Assembly: GCF_900111015.1 (NCBI RefSeq)
Contig: NZ_FOFS01000016.1
Coordinates: forward strand, 1 to 64,000
Length of the DNA stretch: 64,000 bases
Direction: 5' to 3'
Source of the DNA: Solimonas aquatica
GTDB taxonomy: Bacteria > Pseudomonadota > Gammaproteobacteria > Nevskiales > Nevskiaceae
Part shown: positions 53,525-61,788 of the stretch, one piece after another
Numbering within the stretch: the stretch's first letter is position 1
Layout of the letters: each line of letters starts with the position of its first letter
Notes under the pieces: model-generated
Told to the model about the DNA's origin: nothing
Seen by the model: only the letters and a program-made list of their open reading frames with translations
The model's database searches: none
Program-made: the position numbers and the translations under genes

Positions 53525-56074
53525 TCAGTTGGGTGTCGTGACGTCACTGATCGCCACATCCGGCCCCGGATGCGCCCGTGGCGCTGGCGCGTGGTATTCG
53601 CCGTTGCGTCCTTCGCCGAAATTTCGCTCGATCAGCGTGCGCTTGAAACGCAGCTTGGTGCCGAGCCACTTGCCGAGCACTCTGGCAACCATATACGGCG
53701 TCGTCAGGCTGCCCGGTGGCGAAACGAAATGGACGACCGAGAGCAACTGGCGATAGACGTCCATGTCGTCGTGGGACAACTCCGTCAGCCGGTCCATGTA
53801 CCAGGTCAGGGCGCGGAAATACCACGGGCGCTTGGCATCAACCTGATGAATCCATGGGTAACGCAGGTTCTGTTCGCGCACGACGAACCAGACCAGGTCC
53901 CCTATCTTTCCGATCCTGCGGTTGTAGCGATGCACGAAGGACTCGCTGCCGAAGTCGGCGCTTTCCAGAAGCGCTCTCAGTTCGGCCAGTTCCAGCAAAC
54001 CCTTGGTCATGCCGGCACCGGAGACCGGATCGGCGCTGGCGTGAGCATCTCCGACCACGACGAGCCCCGAGGGCAGGTGCTTCATCTTTTCGTAGTGCAG
54101 CCTCACCATGTCCGGGTAGCGGAAGTTGTAGACCGGAGAGATGGGCTTCAGGCCTTCGAGATTGCGCGCCACTTCCGTATTCGGCATCAGCTTGGCGAAT
54201 TCGCGGAACTCCTCATCGTTGCGCGGCGGCGAATAGCAGTTATATGCGACCAGCGATGTTGACAGCATCGTCCGGCTGGAGTCTGTGTAATATTGAGCCG
54301 TGTAGTGCTCCTGATGCGGGCGGTACGCATAACAGATGACCATGACCTTGTCCCGCCACTGCCGCTCCGGCGGGACCGCGTGCCGCATCGTCGAGTAGAA
54401 GCAGTTGATGCTGTCGCGTTCCGCCTCCGGCGTACCGATGCCGATACGCTCGAGGAGCTGCGGGATCGGCGTGTTCTTGCCCGATGCATCGACCACAAAT
54501 TCCGCAGCGACGGGCTGCAGGCGGCCTTCGATGGAAGCGCCGACGCCAAGCACCCGATTCGAGGCCTTGTCGTAGATCAGGTCGTGGACTTCCGAGTCAT
54601 AGCGGAACTCGATGCGCGCTTCGCGATCGAGTCGCCGCCGCACGCACCATTCAAGCAGGGGGCGGCCGGCGCAGACGATCTCGATCCCACTCTTGCAGAC
54701 TTTTTTCCAGGCGCCAGCCATGTACAAGCGGTACTGTTCGGCCATGTCCACTTTGAAGGCGCCTGCCCGCACCATGTCGTCGATGATGCCGGGGAACACC
54801 GTTTCAAGCATGCGCTGGCCCGCGATCAGCAGATGATGGAGATGCCAGCCTTGTGCCACACCGGGGCGCCCCTCCATACGATGATGTCCGCTATCCTTCT
54901 CCAGCACGATGACGCGTTCGAATTTCTGCAGCAGCACCTTGGCCGTTGCCATGCCGATTATGCTGCCGCCGATAACAACCGCAGTGCCCAGCCCGCGCCG
55001 GCGCAGCTCGCCATAGTCCAGACCCTTCGTATCCAGACGCAGCGGTTCATGCGCGGCAGCGCTGACGCCAGTGGGCACGAATTTCTCGTAATAGAGCGTG
55101 ATGTTGTGCATCCCACGCGCATCAAACCATCGCCGTACCGCCTCCACCATGGCCGGCGGCCCACAGAGATAGACATCCACATCGCCACCGTTCAGGTCGC
55201 CGACGTCGAGCAGATCCGTAATCAGGCCGGTCGCCCCCTTCCAGCGGGGGTCAGGCTCGGCAACGACCGTATGCAGGGCAAGGCCCGGGCAGGCGTCGCC
55301 AAGCTTTTTCAGCGCATCAAGCTTGCAAAGATCCTCGTACCGGGAGACCCCGTAATACAGATGAACCGGCTGTGTGCAGCCATCGCGGCTCAGCTGCTCT
55401 GCGATCGCCAAAATCGCCGACAGTCCGGTACCGCCAGCCATCAGCACAACCGGGCGCGTGGCTTCGCGCAGATAGAAGCGCCCCTTGCTGCCCCGTAACT
55501 GGATCCGATCTCCGGCACGCGCGCGCAGACGCAGATAATCCGACATCGCGCCTTGTGGCAGCAGACGGATGATGAACTCCAGGCGATTTTCGTCGTTGGC
55601 GACGTGCGCGTATGAATAACTTCTCCACAGCCCGGTGCCGGGTACCATGAGCTGCGCAAACTGTCCGGGCTGGTAGCTCAGCTTCTCACCAAGATTGGAG
55701 GCGTCTATCCGCAGGATGGCGGTCGAATTGGACACCAGCTCGACAGATTCGAGCATGGCCTCGCCAGCGACGAGCCGCGCTGCATTGGCGTTCGCCGGGT
55801 ACGCCAGCTCGATCACGCAATCCGAACGCACCCGGGCCTGGCAGGCCAGCAACTTACGGGTGCTTCGCTCCTGTTCGCTCAAACCCTCCGTGCGGCCTAG
55901 TTCGTAGCTGCCGCTGGTACAGTTGCCCACGCAGGTACCGCAGATGCCGCTCTGGCATTCATTGACGATGGGCACCCCACTGGCCTCTGCAGCTTCGAGG
56001 ATCGTCTGATCCTCCGAAACGCTCAGACGCTTTTCGGTGCCATCCGAATAACGCACCGTAATCTTGTGCAACAT
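53525..56074 (-). CDS. self-sufficient flavin monooxygenase: ferredoxin-reductase-epoxidase fusion
   Basis: The 849-residue protein joins three modules. Residues 1-95 are a plant-type 2Fe-2S ferredoxin with Cys40, Cys45, Cys48 and Cys78 (C-x4-C-x2-C-x29-C). Residues 100-335 are an FNR-type reductase with the flavin motif RSYS (151-154), the pyridine nucleotide loop GGTGL (214-218) and CGPPAMVEA (304-312). The linker leads to residues 360-849, an FAD-dependent monooxygenase with GGSIIGMA (369-376), GVAQGWHLHHLL (405-416) and the GD motif VVVGDAHASADP (672-683). The last part resembles squalene epoxidase/MonCI-type epoxidases. GGAGGA lies nine bases before the start at 56074. NAD(P)H electrons would be delivered within one chain. 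Confidence 0.85.
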   Translation of the reverse strand: MLHKITVRYSDGTEKRLSVSEDQTILEAAEASGVPIVNECQSGICGTCVGNCTSGSYELGRTEGLSEQERSTRKLLACQARVRSDCVIELAYPANANAARLVAGEAMLESVELVSNSTAILRIDASNLGEKLSYQPGQFAQLMVPGTGLWRSYSYAHVANDENRLEFIIRLLPQGAMSDYLRLRARAGDRIQLRGSKGRFYLREATRPVVLMAGGTGLSAILAIAEQLSRDGCTQPVHLYYGVSRYEDLCKLDALKKLGDACPGLALHTVVAEPDPRWKGATGLITDLLDVGDLNGGDVDVYLCGPPAMVEAVRRWFDARGMHNITLYYEKFVPTGVSAAAHEPLRLDTKGLDYGELRRRGLGTAVVIGGSIIGMATAKVLLQKFERVIVLEKDSGHHRMEGRPGVAQGWHLHHLLIAGQRMLETVFPGIIDDMVRAGAFKVDMAEQYRLYMAGAWKKVCKSGIEIVCAGRPLLEWCVRRRLDREARIEFRYDSEVHDLIYDKASNRVLGVGASIEGRLQPVAAEFVVDASGKNTPIPQLLERIGIGTPEAERDSINCFYSTMRHAVPPERQWRDKVMVICYAYRPHQEHYTAQYYTDSSRTMLSTSLVAYNCYSPPRNDEEFREFAKLMPNTEVARNLEGLKPISPVYNFRYPDMVRLHYEKMKHLPSGLVVVGDAHASADPVSGAGMTKGLLELAELRALLESADFGSESFVHRYNRRIGKIGDLVWFVVREQNLRYPWIHQVDAKRPWYFRALTWYMDRLTELSHDDMDVYRQLLSVVHFVSPPGSLTTPYMVARVLGKWLGTKLRFKRTLIERNFGEGRNGEYHAPAPRAHPGPDVAISDVTTPN

Positions 56075-56631
56075 GTGATCCATTCCTCCACGCATCACGG
56101 CCTGGGCCGTCTTGGGCATGGGCACAGCGTCAGCGCGATTCGCGGCCCGCGCCTATGCCGCGCGGATCGCCCGCAGCGCCAGCCGCGTCCCTGTACCCGA
56201 CGTAACATCGCCGAGCCGTAACGCCTTTGTTATCGCTCAGATAGGGGAACGGCCCGATCCGATCAGGGGGTGCGCCTCGTGCCCGGAAAAAGACCACCGA
56301 TATCCGCTCCACTCGCGCAACCGCCCCCCGGTTCTGCGCACGCCAGAAGCCGGGCTCGCCGCAGCAGCGCCGTGCGGTGCATACCTGAACCTTGTTGGCA
56401 CCCGGCCCGCGTCCGGGGCGGCTTTCCTTTCCCTCGCCTGTCGACCAGGCACCCGCGCGCCGGCGGCCAGCGCCCGCAGCACATTGCCGAACGCAATTTC
56501 ATTTTGCGAATTTTTATTCACTTTTTACCGCGCCGCTCATAGAATGGCTTCGCCCGCCATGGCGCCTGCCCGGCAAGGCAGGACTCCGGCCGCCGCCCAT
56601 AACCCAGTGGTTCCCTTCATGACGGATCGAC
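56075..56631. other. divergent control region between the oxygenase and HMG-CoA lyase operons
   Basis: No gene is supported. It must hold promoters for both sides. An AT-rich tract at 56496-56528 (ATTTTGCGAATTTTTATTC) stands out from the GC-rich surroundings. CCCGATCCGATCAGGGGG at 56253-56270 resembles motifs at 32510, 35326 and 53426. Confidence 0.4.
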
Positions 56632-56814
56632 ATGAGCAACAAGACATCTGAATTTGATCCGGGCTTCGATATCGATGCGCTGCACGAAACGCCGGTGCGT
56701 CATGCGCACAGGCCGGAGGCGTCCGCGCAAGAAACGGACAAGGGCTTCCACTGCATTCCGACCCAGCAGACACGGAGCGGCGTCTCGCTCATCGGCCTGG
56801 AGCGCGCGCCATGA
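56632..56814 (+). CDS. hypothetical 60-residue protein upstream of HMG-CoA lyase
   Basis: I do not recognise a family. The small acidic and His/Thr-rich protein ([19 protein letters not shown]) has no signal or membrane segment. Its stop overlaps the HMG-CoA lyase start by ATGA, which supports it being translated and coupled. Codon use is similar to its neighbours. The ribosome site is weak. It could be a leader peptide or the end of a gene lost upstream. Confidence 0.35.
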   Translation: MSNKTSEFDPGFDIDALHETPVRHAHRPEASAQETDKGFHCIPTQQTRSGVSLIGLERAP

Positions 56815-57725
56815 ATGCCCTGTCGAAGCAGGTCCGCATCGTCGAAGTCGGCGCGCGCGACGGGCTACAGAACGAACCGGGCGAGGTGCCCACGGCGGTC
56901 AAGCTCGGCCTCATCGAGCGGCTCGCCGATGCCGGACTGCGTCATATCGAGGCCACTGCGTTCGTCTCGCCAAAGTGGGTACCGCAGATGGCCGACCAGG
57001 ACGCCGTCATGCGCGGCGTGCCACGCCGCGCCGGGCTGCGCTACTCGGCCCTCACGCCGAACCTCAAGGGCTTCCAGGCCGCGCTCGCCGCCGGCGCCGA
57101 CGAGGTGGCCGTGTTCGGCGCGGCGTCCGAGGCGTTCACGCAGAAGAACATCAACTGTTCGATCGCCGAGAGCCTGACTCGCTTCGAGGACGTGGTGGCT
57201 GCGGCGAAGATGCACGGCATCCCGGTGCGCTGCTACATCTCCTGCGCGCTCGGCTGCCCCTATCAGGGTGAGGTCTCGCCACAGGCAGTGGCCGAGGTCG
57301 CCGCCGCCGTGTATCAGATGGGCTGTCACGAGATCGCGCTGAGCGACACCATCGGCGTCGGCACGCCCGAGAAGACCAAGCGCATGATCGAGGCCGTGCT
57401 CAAGGTGGTGCCGGTCGAAAAGCTCGCCGCTCACTACCACGATACCTACGCGCAGGCGCTGGCCAACGTCTACGCCTCGCTGCAAATGGGCATCAGCACC
57501 TTCGATGCCTCGGTGGCCGGGCTCGGCGGCTGCCCCTATGCGGCGGGCGCGGCGGGCAACGTCGCCAGCGAGGACCTCATTTATCTGCTGCACGGCCTGG
57601 GCATCGAAACCGGCGTCGATCTCGATGCGCTCGTGCACGCCGGCGACTACATCTGTTCGACAATCGGCCGGCCGACGCGCTCGCGCGTCGCGCAGGCCCT
57701 TTCCAAGAAGAGGAGCAAGGCATGA
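56811..57725 (+). CDS. hydroxymethylglutaryl-CoA lyase
   Basis: The 304-residue TIM-barrel enzyme splits HMG-CoA into acetoacetate and acetyl-CoA. It has [11 protein letters not shown] at the start (divalent metal and catalytic aspartate), the middle motif [10 protein letters not shown] and the signature cysteine region [19 protein letters not shown]-CoA arises in leucine and acyclic terpene degradation, so this links the cluster to methyl-branched or isoprenoid substrates. It overlaps the next gene by ATGA. Confidence 0.93.
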   Translation: MNALSKQVRIVEVGARDGLQNEPGEVPTAVKLGLIERLADAGLRHIEATAFVSPKWVPQMADQDAVMRGVPRRAGLRYSALTPNLKGFQAALAAGADEVAVFGAASEAFTQKNINCSIAESLTRFEDVVAAAKMHGIPVRCYISCALGCPYQGEVSPQAVAEVAAAVYQMGCHEIALSDTIGVGTPEKTKRMIEAVLKVVPVEKLAAHYHDTYAQALANVYASLQMGISTFDASVAGLGGCPYAAGAAGNVASEDLIYLLHGLGIETGVDLDALVHAGDYICSTIGRPTRSRVAQALSKKRSKA

Positions 57726-58417
57726 ACAAGCTGTACCCCGACGCCAGGAGCGCGCTCGAGGATCTGGTCCGTGACGGAATCACGCTCGCCGTCGGCGGCT
57801 TCGGCCTCTGCGGCATTCCCGAGGCGCTGATTGCCGCCCTGCGCGATACCGGCAAGAAAGACTTCACCATCATCAGCAACAACGCCGGCGTCGATGGCTT
57901 CGGTCTCGGCCAGCTGCTGACGACGCGACAGATCCGGAAGATGATCTCGTCGTACGTCGGCGAGAACAAGGAGTTCGAGCGCCAGTATCTCGCCGGCGAA
58001 CTCGAACTGGAGTTCACGCCGCAGGGCAATCTCGCCGAACGCCTGCGCGCCGGTGGCGCCGGCATCCCTGCGTTCTTCACCAGGACCGGCTACGGCACGA
58101 TTGTGGCAGAGGGCAAGGAAACGCGGCAGTTCGACGGTGAGTGGTATGTACTCGAAAGAGCACTGAAGGCCGACGTCGCGCTGGTCAAGGCCTGGAAGGC
58201 CGATCAGGCCGGCAATCTTGTCTATCGTCGCACCGCGCGCAACTTCAATCCGATGGTTGCCGCGGCGGCACCGGTCTGCATCGCCGAGGTTGAGGAGATT
58301 GTCGAAACCGGTGCACTCGATCCCGACCAGATCCATACACCGGGCATCTATGTGAAGCGCCTCGTGCTCAACAAGACTCCCGAGAAGCGCATTGAACAAC
58401 GCACCGTGAGGACATGA
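57722..58417 (+). CDS. 3-oxoacid CoA-transferase, alpha subunit
   Basis: The 231-residue subunit A of a class I CoA-transferase has [10 protein letters not shown] (the CoA-transferase signature 1 region) and [12 protein letters not shown]. It transfers CoA from succinyl-CoA to acetoacetate, making acetoacetyl-CoA for thiolase. It is coupled to HMG-CoA lyase upstream and the beta subunit downstream by ATGA overlaps. Confidence 0.93.
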   Translation: MNKLYPDARSALEDLVRDGITLAVGGFGLCGIPEALIAALRDTGKKDFTIISNNAGVDGFGLGQLLTTRQIRKMISSYVGENKEFERQYLAGELELEFTPQGNLAERLRAGGAGIPAFFTRTGYGTIVAEGKETRQFDGEWYVLERALKADVALVKAWKADQAGNLVYRRTARNFNPMVAAAAPVCIAEVEEIVETGALDPDQIHTPGIYVKRLVLNKTPEKRIEQRTVRT

Positions 58418-59049
58418 CGATGGCTTGGACCCGTGAACAGATGGCGCAGCGCGCCGCACGCGAGTTGCAGGACGGTTTCTACGTCAATCTTGGCATCGGC
58501 CTGCCGACACTCGTCGCCAATTACATTCCCGAGGGCATGGACGTGTGGCTGCAGTCCGAGAACGGCCTGCTGGGCATCGGTCCGTTCCCGCGCGCCGACG
58601 AGGTCGATGCCGATCTCATCAACGCCGGCAAGCAGACCATCACCACAATCCCCGGCAGCTCTTTCTTCTCCAGCGCCGATTCGTTTGCGATGATCCGTGG
58701 CGGCCACATCAATCTGTCGATCCTCGGCGCGATGCAGGTCTCCGCAAAGGGCGACCTAGCGAACTGGATGGTGCCCGGCAAGATGGTCAAGGGCATGGGC
58801 GGTGCGATGGATCTCGTCGCCGGCGTCAAGCGTGTCGTCGTGCTCATGGAACATACGGCCAAGGGCGGCGAGCTCAAGATTCTGCCGCAATGCACACTGC
58901 CGCTCACCGGCGTCGGCGTCGTCGACCGCATCATCACCGAGCTTGGCGTTTTTGACGTCACCGCAGCCGGGCTGCAGCTCGTGGAGCTGGCACCTGAGGT
59001 CTCGATGGACGAGGTCAGGCAGAAAACCGGCGTGCCGGTACTGCAGTGA
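58414..59049 (+). CDS. 3-oxoacid CoA-transferase, beta subunit
   Basis: The 211-residue subunit B has the active-site glutamate motif SENGLLGIG and [14 protein letters not shown]. With the alpha subunit it forms the active transferase that activates the acetoacetate made by the HMG-CoA lyase. It starts in an ATGA overlap. No terminator with a T-run is obvious before the convergent methyltransferase gene. Confidence 0.93.
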   Translation: MTMAWTREQMAQRAARELQDGFYVNLGIGLPTLVANYIPEGMDVWLQSENGLLGIGPFPRADEVDADLINAGKQTITTIPGSSFFSSADSFAMIRGGHINLSILGAMQVSAKGDLANWMVPGKMVKGMGGAMDLVAGVKRVVVLMEHTAKGGELKILPQCTLPLTGVGVVDRIITELGVFDVTAAGLQLVELAPEVSMDEVRQKTGVPVLQ

Positions 59050-59187
59050 CATAAGCGCCGTAGCAGAAATCGGCGGCAGCATCGCGCAGCCTGCAGCGCT
59101 TCACCCAGCACGGCCGCCACCGGCGGCGGCTGTCTCAGGATCGAACCGGCTGGCCGCGGCGAGCACCACAGCGCAGCGCGGTGCGCC

Positions 59188-60015
59188 TCATTTCCCCGGC
59201 TTCACGAACTTCAGGGTCATGCGGTCGCTTTCGCCGATGGCCAGATACCGCTCGCGGTCCTTGTCGCCCAGGCGCAGGGTGGGCGGCAGGGTCCAGACGC
59301 CTTCGGGATGATTGGCGTCGTCGCGGGGATTGGCGTTGATCTCGGATCTGGCCGCCAGCTCAAAACCGGCGCGCTGTGCCATCTGGATCACATAGTCCTC
59401 GCGCAGATAGCCGCTGGCTTCCTGATCGCTCAGCGGCCGGCCGGCCGGCAGGCGGTGGTCCACCACACCCAGCACGCCGCCGGGCTTGAGCGCCACATAC
59501 ATGGCCTTGAACGCCGCCACCACGCGCTCATCGCCACCGCCACGCATGTACCAGTTGTGCACATTGCGGAAGGTCAACACCAGATCGACGCTGCCGGCGG
59601 GCGCGATGTCCACGCGCCTGGGCGGGTCGAACGTGGTGACGCTGACGCGGTCGTACAGCGCCGGATCGGCACGCAGCTTGGCGTCGAAGCTGGCGCGGGC
59701 CTCGCGGTAATACTTCGAGTCCGAGTCGGCGGGGAAATGCGCGGCGTAGTAATGCCCCTGCTCGCGCAGCAGCGGCGCCAGAATCTCCGTGTACCAGCCG
59801 CCACCGGGCCAGATCTCCACCACCGTCATCTCCGGACGGATGCCGAAGAAGCGCAAGGTCTGCACCGGATGGCGCGCGCCATCGCGCTGCACATAGTCGG
59901 GCGTGCGCTTGGCGCTGCCCACCGCCGCCTCCAGCGCGCCGGCCGCCGGCGCCGCCTGCGAAAGGAAGCAACAGACCGCGGCCAGACAGGCCGCCCTCAA
60001 CGCTTGGATGTTCAT
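59188..60015 (-). CDS. exported class I methyltransferase-like protein
   Basis: The 275-residue protein has a signal peptide (IQALRAACLAAVCCFLS) and a SAM-methyltransferase fold with VVEIWPGGGWYTEIL as motif I, then VDLVLTFRNVHNW and GGVLGVVDHR. A predicted exported methyltransferase of this type is found widely in proteobacteria, but its substrate is unknown. The acidic DDANHPEG segment and a KFVKPGK end are typical. It is divergent from the Fur-box region. Confidence 0.82.
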   Translation of the reverse strand: MNIQALRAACLAAVCCFLSQAAPAAGALEAAVGSAKRTPDYVQRDGARHPVQTLRFFGIRPEMTVVEIWPGGGWYTEILAPLLREQGHYYAAHFPADSDSKYYREARASFDAKLRADPALYDRVSVTTFDPPRRVDIAPAGSVDLVLTFRNVHNWYMRGGGDERVVAAFKAMYVALKPGGVLGVVDHRLPAGRPLSDQEASGYLREDYVIQMAQRAGFELAARSEINANPRDDANHPEGVWTLPPTLRLGDKDRERYLAIGESDRMTLKFVKPGK

Positions 60016-60095
60016 ACCGGTCCTCAGGCGGCGCACGCGCCGCGATGCGCTTGGATTCAGATCGACTTTAAAGCCTGGCCAGCCACAGCTTGCAA

Positions 60096-60112
60096 TTGAG
60101 AGTAATTCTCAA
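60096..60112. promoter_or_regulatory. Fur box
   Basis: TGAGAGT-A-ATTCTCA (60097-60111) fits the 7-1-7 Fur pattern TGAnAATnATTnTCA with one mismatch to perfect symmetry, and is extended by one base each side. It lies 80 bases before the methyltransferase gene and before the plus-strand small genes, so either side could be iron-regulated. Confidence 0.65.
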
Positions 60113-60175
60113 TAACCTGGGAATGGCCAGCAGGGTCCCCATCGCCAGCCTCCCTTTCTTCACCAGGAGTCTGCG

Positions 60176-60346
60176 ATGCCCGCATTTCCTCCGACGTCTT
60201 TACCACCGCCTCACCCGATCTCGACACGGAAACCGCCGCAGGCCCGGCGCAAGACGCCGTCGCCAGTCTGCGCCGGCCGGCGGCCGGCCCCGCCGGAAAA
60301 CCGCGACACCGCAGGCGACCCTACCGCCCTGGAGAACACACCATGA
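60176..60346 (+). CDS. candidate 56-residue proline-rich protein
   Basis: The reading frame begins with ATG six bases after AGGAG, is Pro/Arg-rich (MPAFPPTSLPPPHP) and ends in a TGA that overlaps the ATG of the next small gene. Position and coupling are the only support; the biased composition could be chance in GC-rich DNA. No family recognised. Confidence 0.3.
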   Translation: MPAFPPTSLPPPHPISTRKPPQARRKTPSPVCAGRRPAPPENRDTAGDPTALENTP

Positions 60347-60459
60347 GCATCGCCCTGTTTCTGCTGCTGGATCTGCTGGCCTGCTTCGCCATCGTGTTCC
60401 TGCTCATGCCGGGCGACGGCGGCGGCAAGAAAAAGCGCCGCCCCGCGCATCTGCGCTAG
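60343..60459 (+). CDS. 38-residue single-helix membrane protein
   Basis: GGAGA precedes the ATG. The peptide is a membrane helix (ALFLLLDLLACFAIVFLL) followed by a short Gly stretch and a basic tail (GKKKRRPAHLR). The hydrophobic helix with a positive cytoplasmic end looks like a genuine small protein. It lies 41 bases before the monooxygenase-like gene. Function unknown. Confidence 0.55.
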   Translation: MSIALFLLLDLLACFAIVFLLMPGDGGGKKKRRPAHLR

Positions 60460-60500
60460 CCTACCGGCATCGCCACCTTCGCAGGCTACCAAGAACCGCC

Positions 60501-61071
60501 ATGTTCATCGCCATGAACCGCTTCAAGATCGCGCGCGGCCGCGAGGATGATTTCGTCGCGGTGTGGAAGAACCGCGACAGTCACCTCGCCGGCGTGCCGG
60601 GCTTTCGTCAGTTTCATCTGCTGCGCGGCGAGAGTCAGGACGACCACACCCTGTTCGCCTCGCACTCGGTGTGGGACTCGCGCACCGCCTTCGAAGCCTG
60701 GACGCGCTCGGAGGCGTTTCGCATGGCGCACCGCAATGCCGGCGACACGAGGGCCTGTTAACAATCACTTGAAGCGTTGCGTTGCTGCCAGAAATCGCGC
60801 CAGGCAAGGCGCGAAACGCAGGCCTTGGTGGTTCCAAGGCCAAGTTTCGCAACGCCGCATGGCGCGATTTCCGGCGCAACCCGAAGGGACGGGGCTGTTT
60901 TGGCGCAGGGCGGCGTTGACAGCCGCTGGCTTGGAATCACCAAGCGGCGCGTCTGCCGCCTTGCCCTGCGCCAAAACAGCCGCCGTCGCAGCGCGTCAAG
61001 TGATTGTTAACAGGCCCTAGGGCATCTATCCGGGCCATCCGCACCTGGAGCTGTTCGAAGCGGCGCTGTAA
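60501..61071 (+). pseudogene. ABM-domain (heme-degrading monooxygenase-like) gene split by an insertion
   Basis: The 5' part (60501-60750) codes for a typical small antibiotic-biosynthesis-monooxygenase-fold protein: MFIAMNRFKIARGRED, VPGFRQFHLLRG and FEAWTRSEAFRMAHRNAGDT. It is then interrupted, and stops early at 60761. The lost C-terminus (GIYPGHPHLELFEAAL) reappears after the inserted element, ending at 61069-61071. Removing 60751-61018 restores one frame. The truncated 86-residue product may or may not fold. Related proteins include heme-degrading enzymes, which would suit the Fur box upstream. Confidence 0.8.
60751..61018. mobile_element. 268-bp MITE-like fold-back element
   Basis: Perfect 23-bp terminal inverted repeats lie at 60750-60772 and 60996-61018 (end AGGGCCTGTTAACAATCAC). 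Inside are two further long palindromes: AAATCGCGCCA at 60792-60802 with 60860-60870, and a 19-bp perfect repeat at 60893-60911 with 60963-60981. It has no transposase gene. It interrupts the ABM-type gene, so it is a recent, non-autonomous insertion. A clear target duplication is not evident. Confidence 0.85.
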
Positions 61072-61098
61072 GAGCACATCGCGCGTAAAATCGCGCGC

Positions 61099-61788
61099 AT
61101 GAGCCTGTCCTTCTTCGCCGATCTCTCGCTGCTCACTGTCGCCCAGATCATCGCCATCGACGTCCTGCTCGGTGGCGACAATGCCGTGGTCATCGCCCTG
61201 GCCTGCCGGCAGCTGCCGGAGGAACTGCGCAACCGCGGCATCTTCTGGGGCGTGTTCGGCGCCATCGGCCTGCGCGTGCTGATGGTGTTCTTCGCGCTGA
61301 GTCTGCTGGCGCTGCCATTTCTGAAGATCATCGGCTCGCTGCTGCTGTTGTGGATCGGCATCAAGCTGCTGATCCCGCAGGACGAGGACGCGCATGAGGT
61401 CTCGGCCAGCACCCATCTGCTCGGCGCGATCCGCACCATCATCGTCGCCGACGCGGTGATGAGCCTGGACAATGTGGTGGCAGTGGCGGGCGCCGCCGAT
61501 GGTCATCTGGGCCTGGTGGCACTGGGCATTCTGGTCAGCGTGCCGATCATCGTCTGGGGCAGCCGTCTGGTGTTGATGCTGATGGACAAGCTGCCGCTGG
61601 TGGTGCAACTGGGCGCGGCGCTGCTGGGCTGGATCGCCGGCGATATGTGGATGGACGATGAGGCCGTGTCCCACCACACCGTGAACTGGCCGCTGTGGAG
61701 CACTTATGCCTCCTCGGCGGCGGGCGCGGCGCTGGTGTTGCTGGGCGGGCGGCTGCTGGCACTGCGCAGCCGTGCCGCATCGCCATGA
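61099..61788 (+). CDS. TerC-family membrane protein
   Basis: The 229-residue integral membrane protein has the two acidic family motifs in helices, LLGGDNAVV and MSLDNVVAV, and about seven membrane segments, as in the YjbE/TerC group linked to metal (manganese, tellurite) handling. It overlaps the response regulator gene by ATGA. The start at 61099 begins directly with the first helix. Confidence 0.9.
   Translation: MSLSFFADLSLLTVAQIIAIDVLLGGDNAVVIALACRQLPEELRNRGIFWGVFGAIGLRVLMVFFALSLLALPFLKIIGSLLLLWIGIKLLIPQDEDAHEVSASTHLLGAIRTIIVADAVMSLDNVVAVAGAADGHLGLVALGILVSVPIIVWGSRLVLMLMDKLPLVVQLGAALLGWIAGDMWMDDEAVSHHTVNWPLWSTYASSAAGAALVLLGGRLLALRSRAASP

Noticed and set aside
60547..61020. Open frames across the fold-back element
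   Set aside because: They arise from the repeats of the inserted element and change frame from the ABM gene; not genes.
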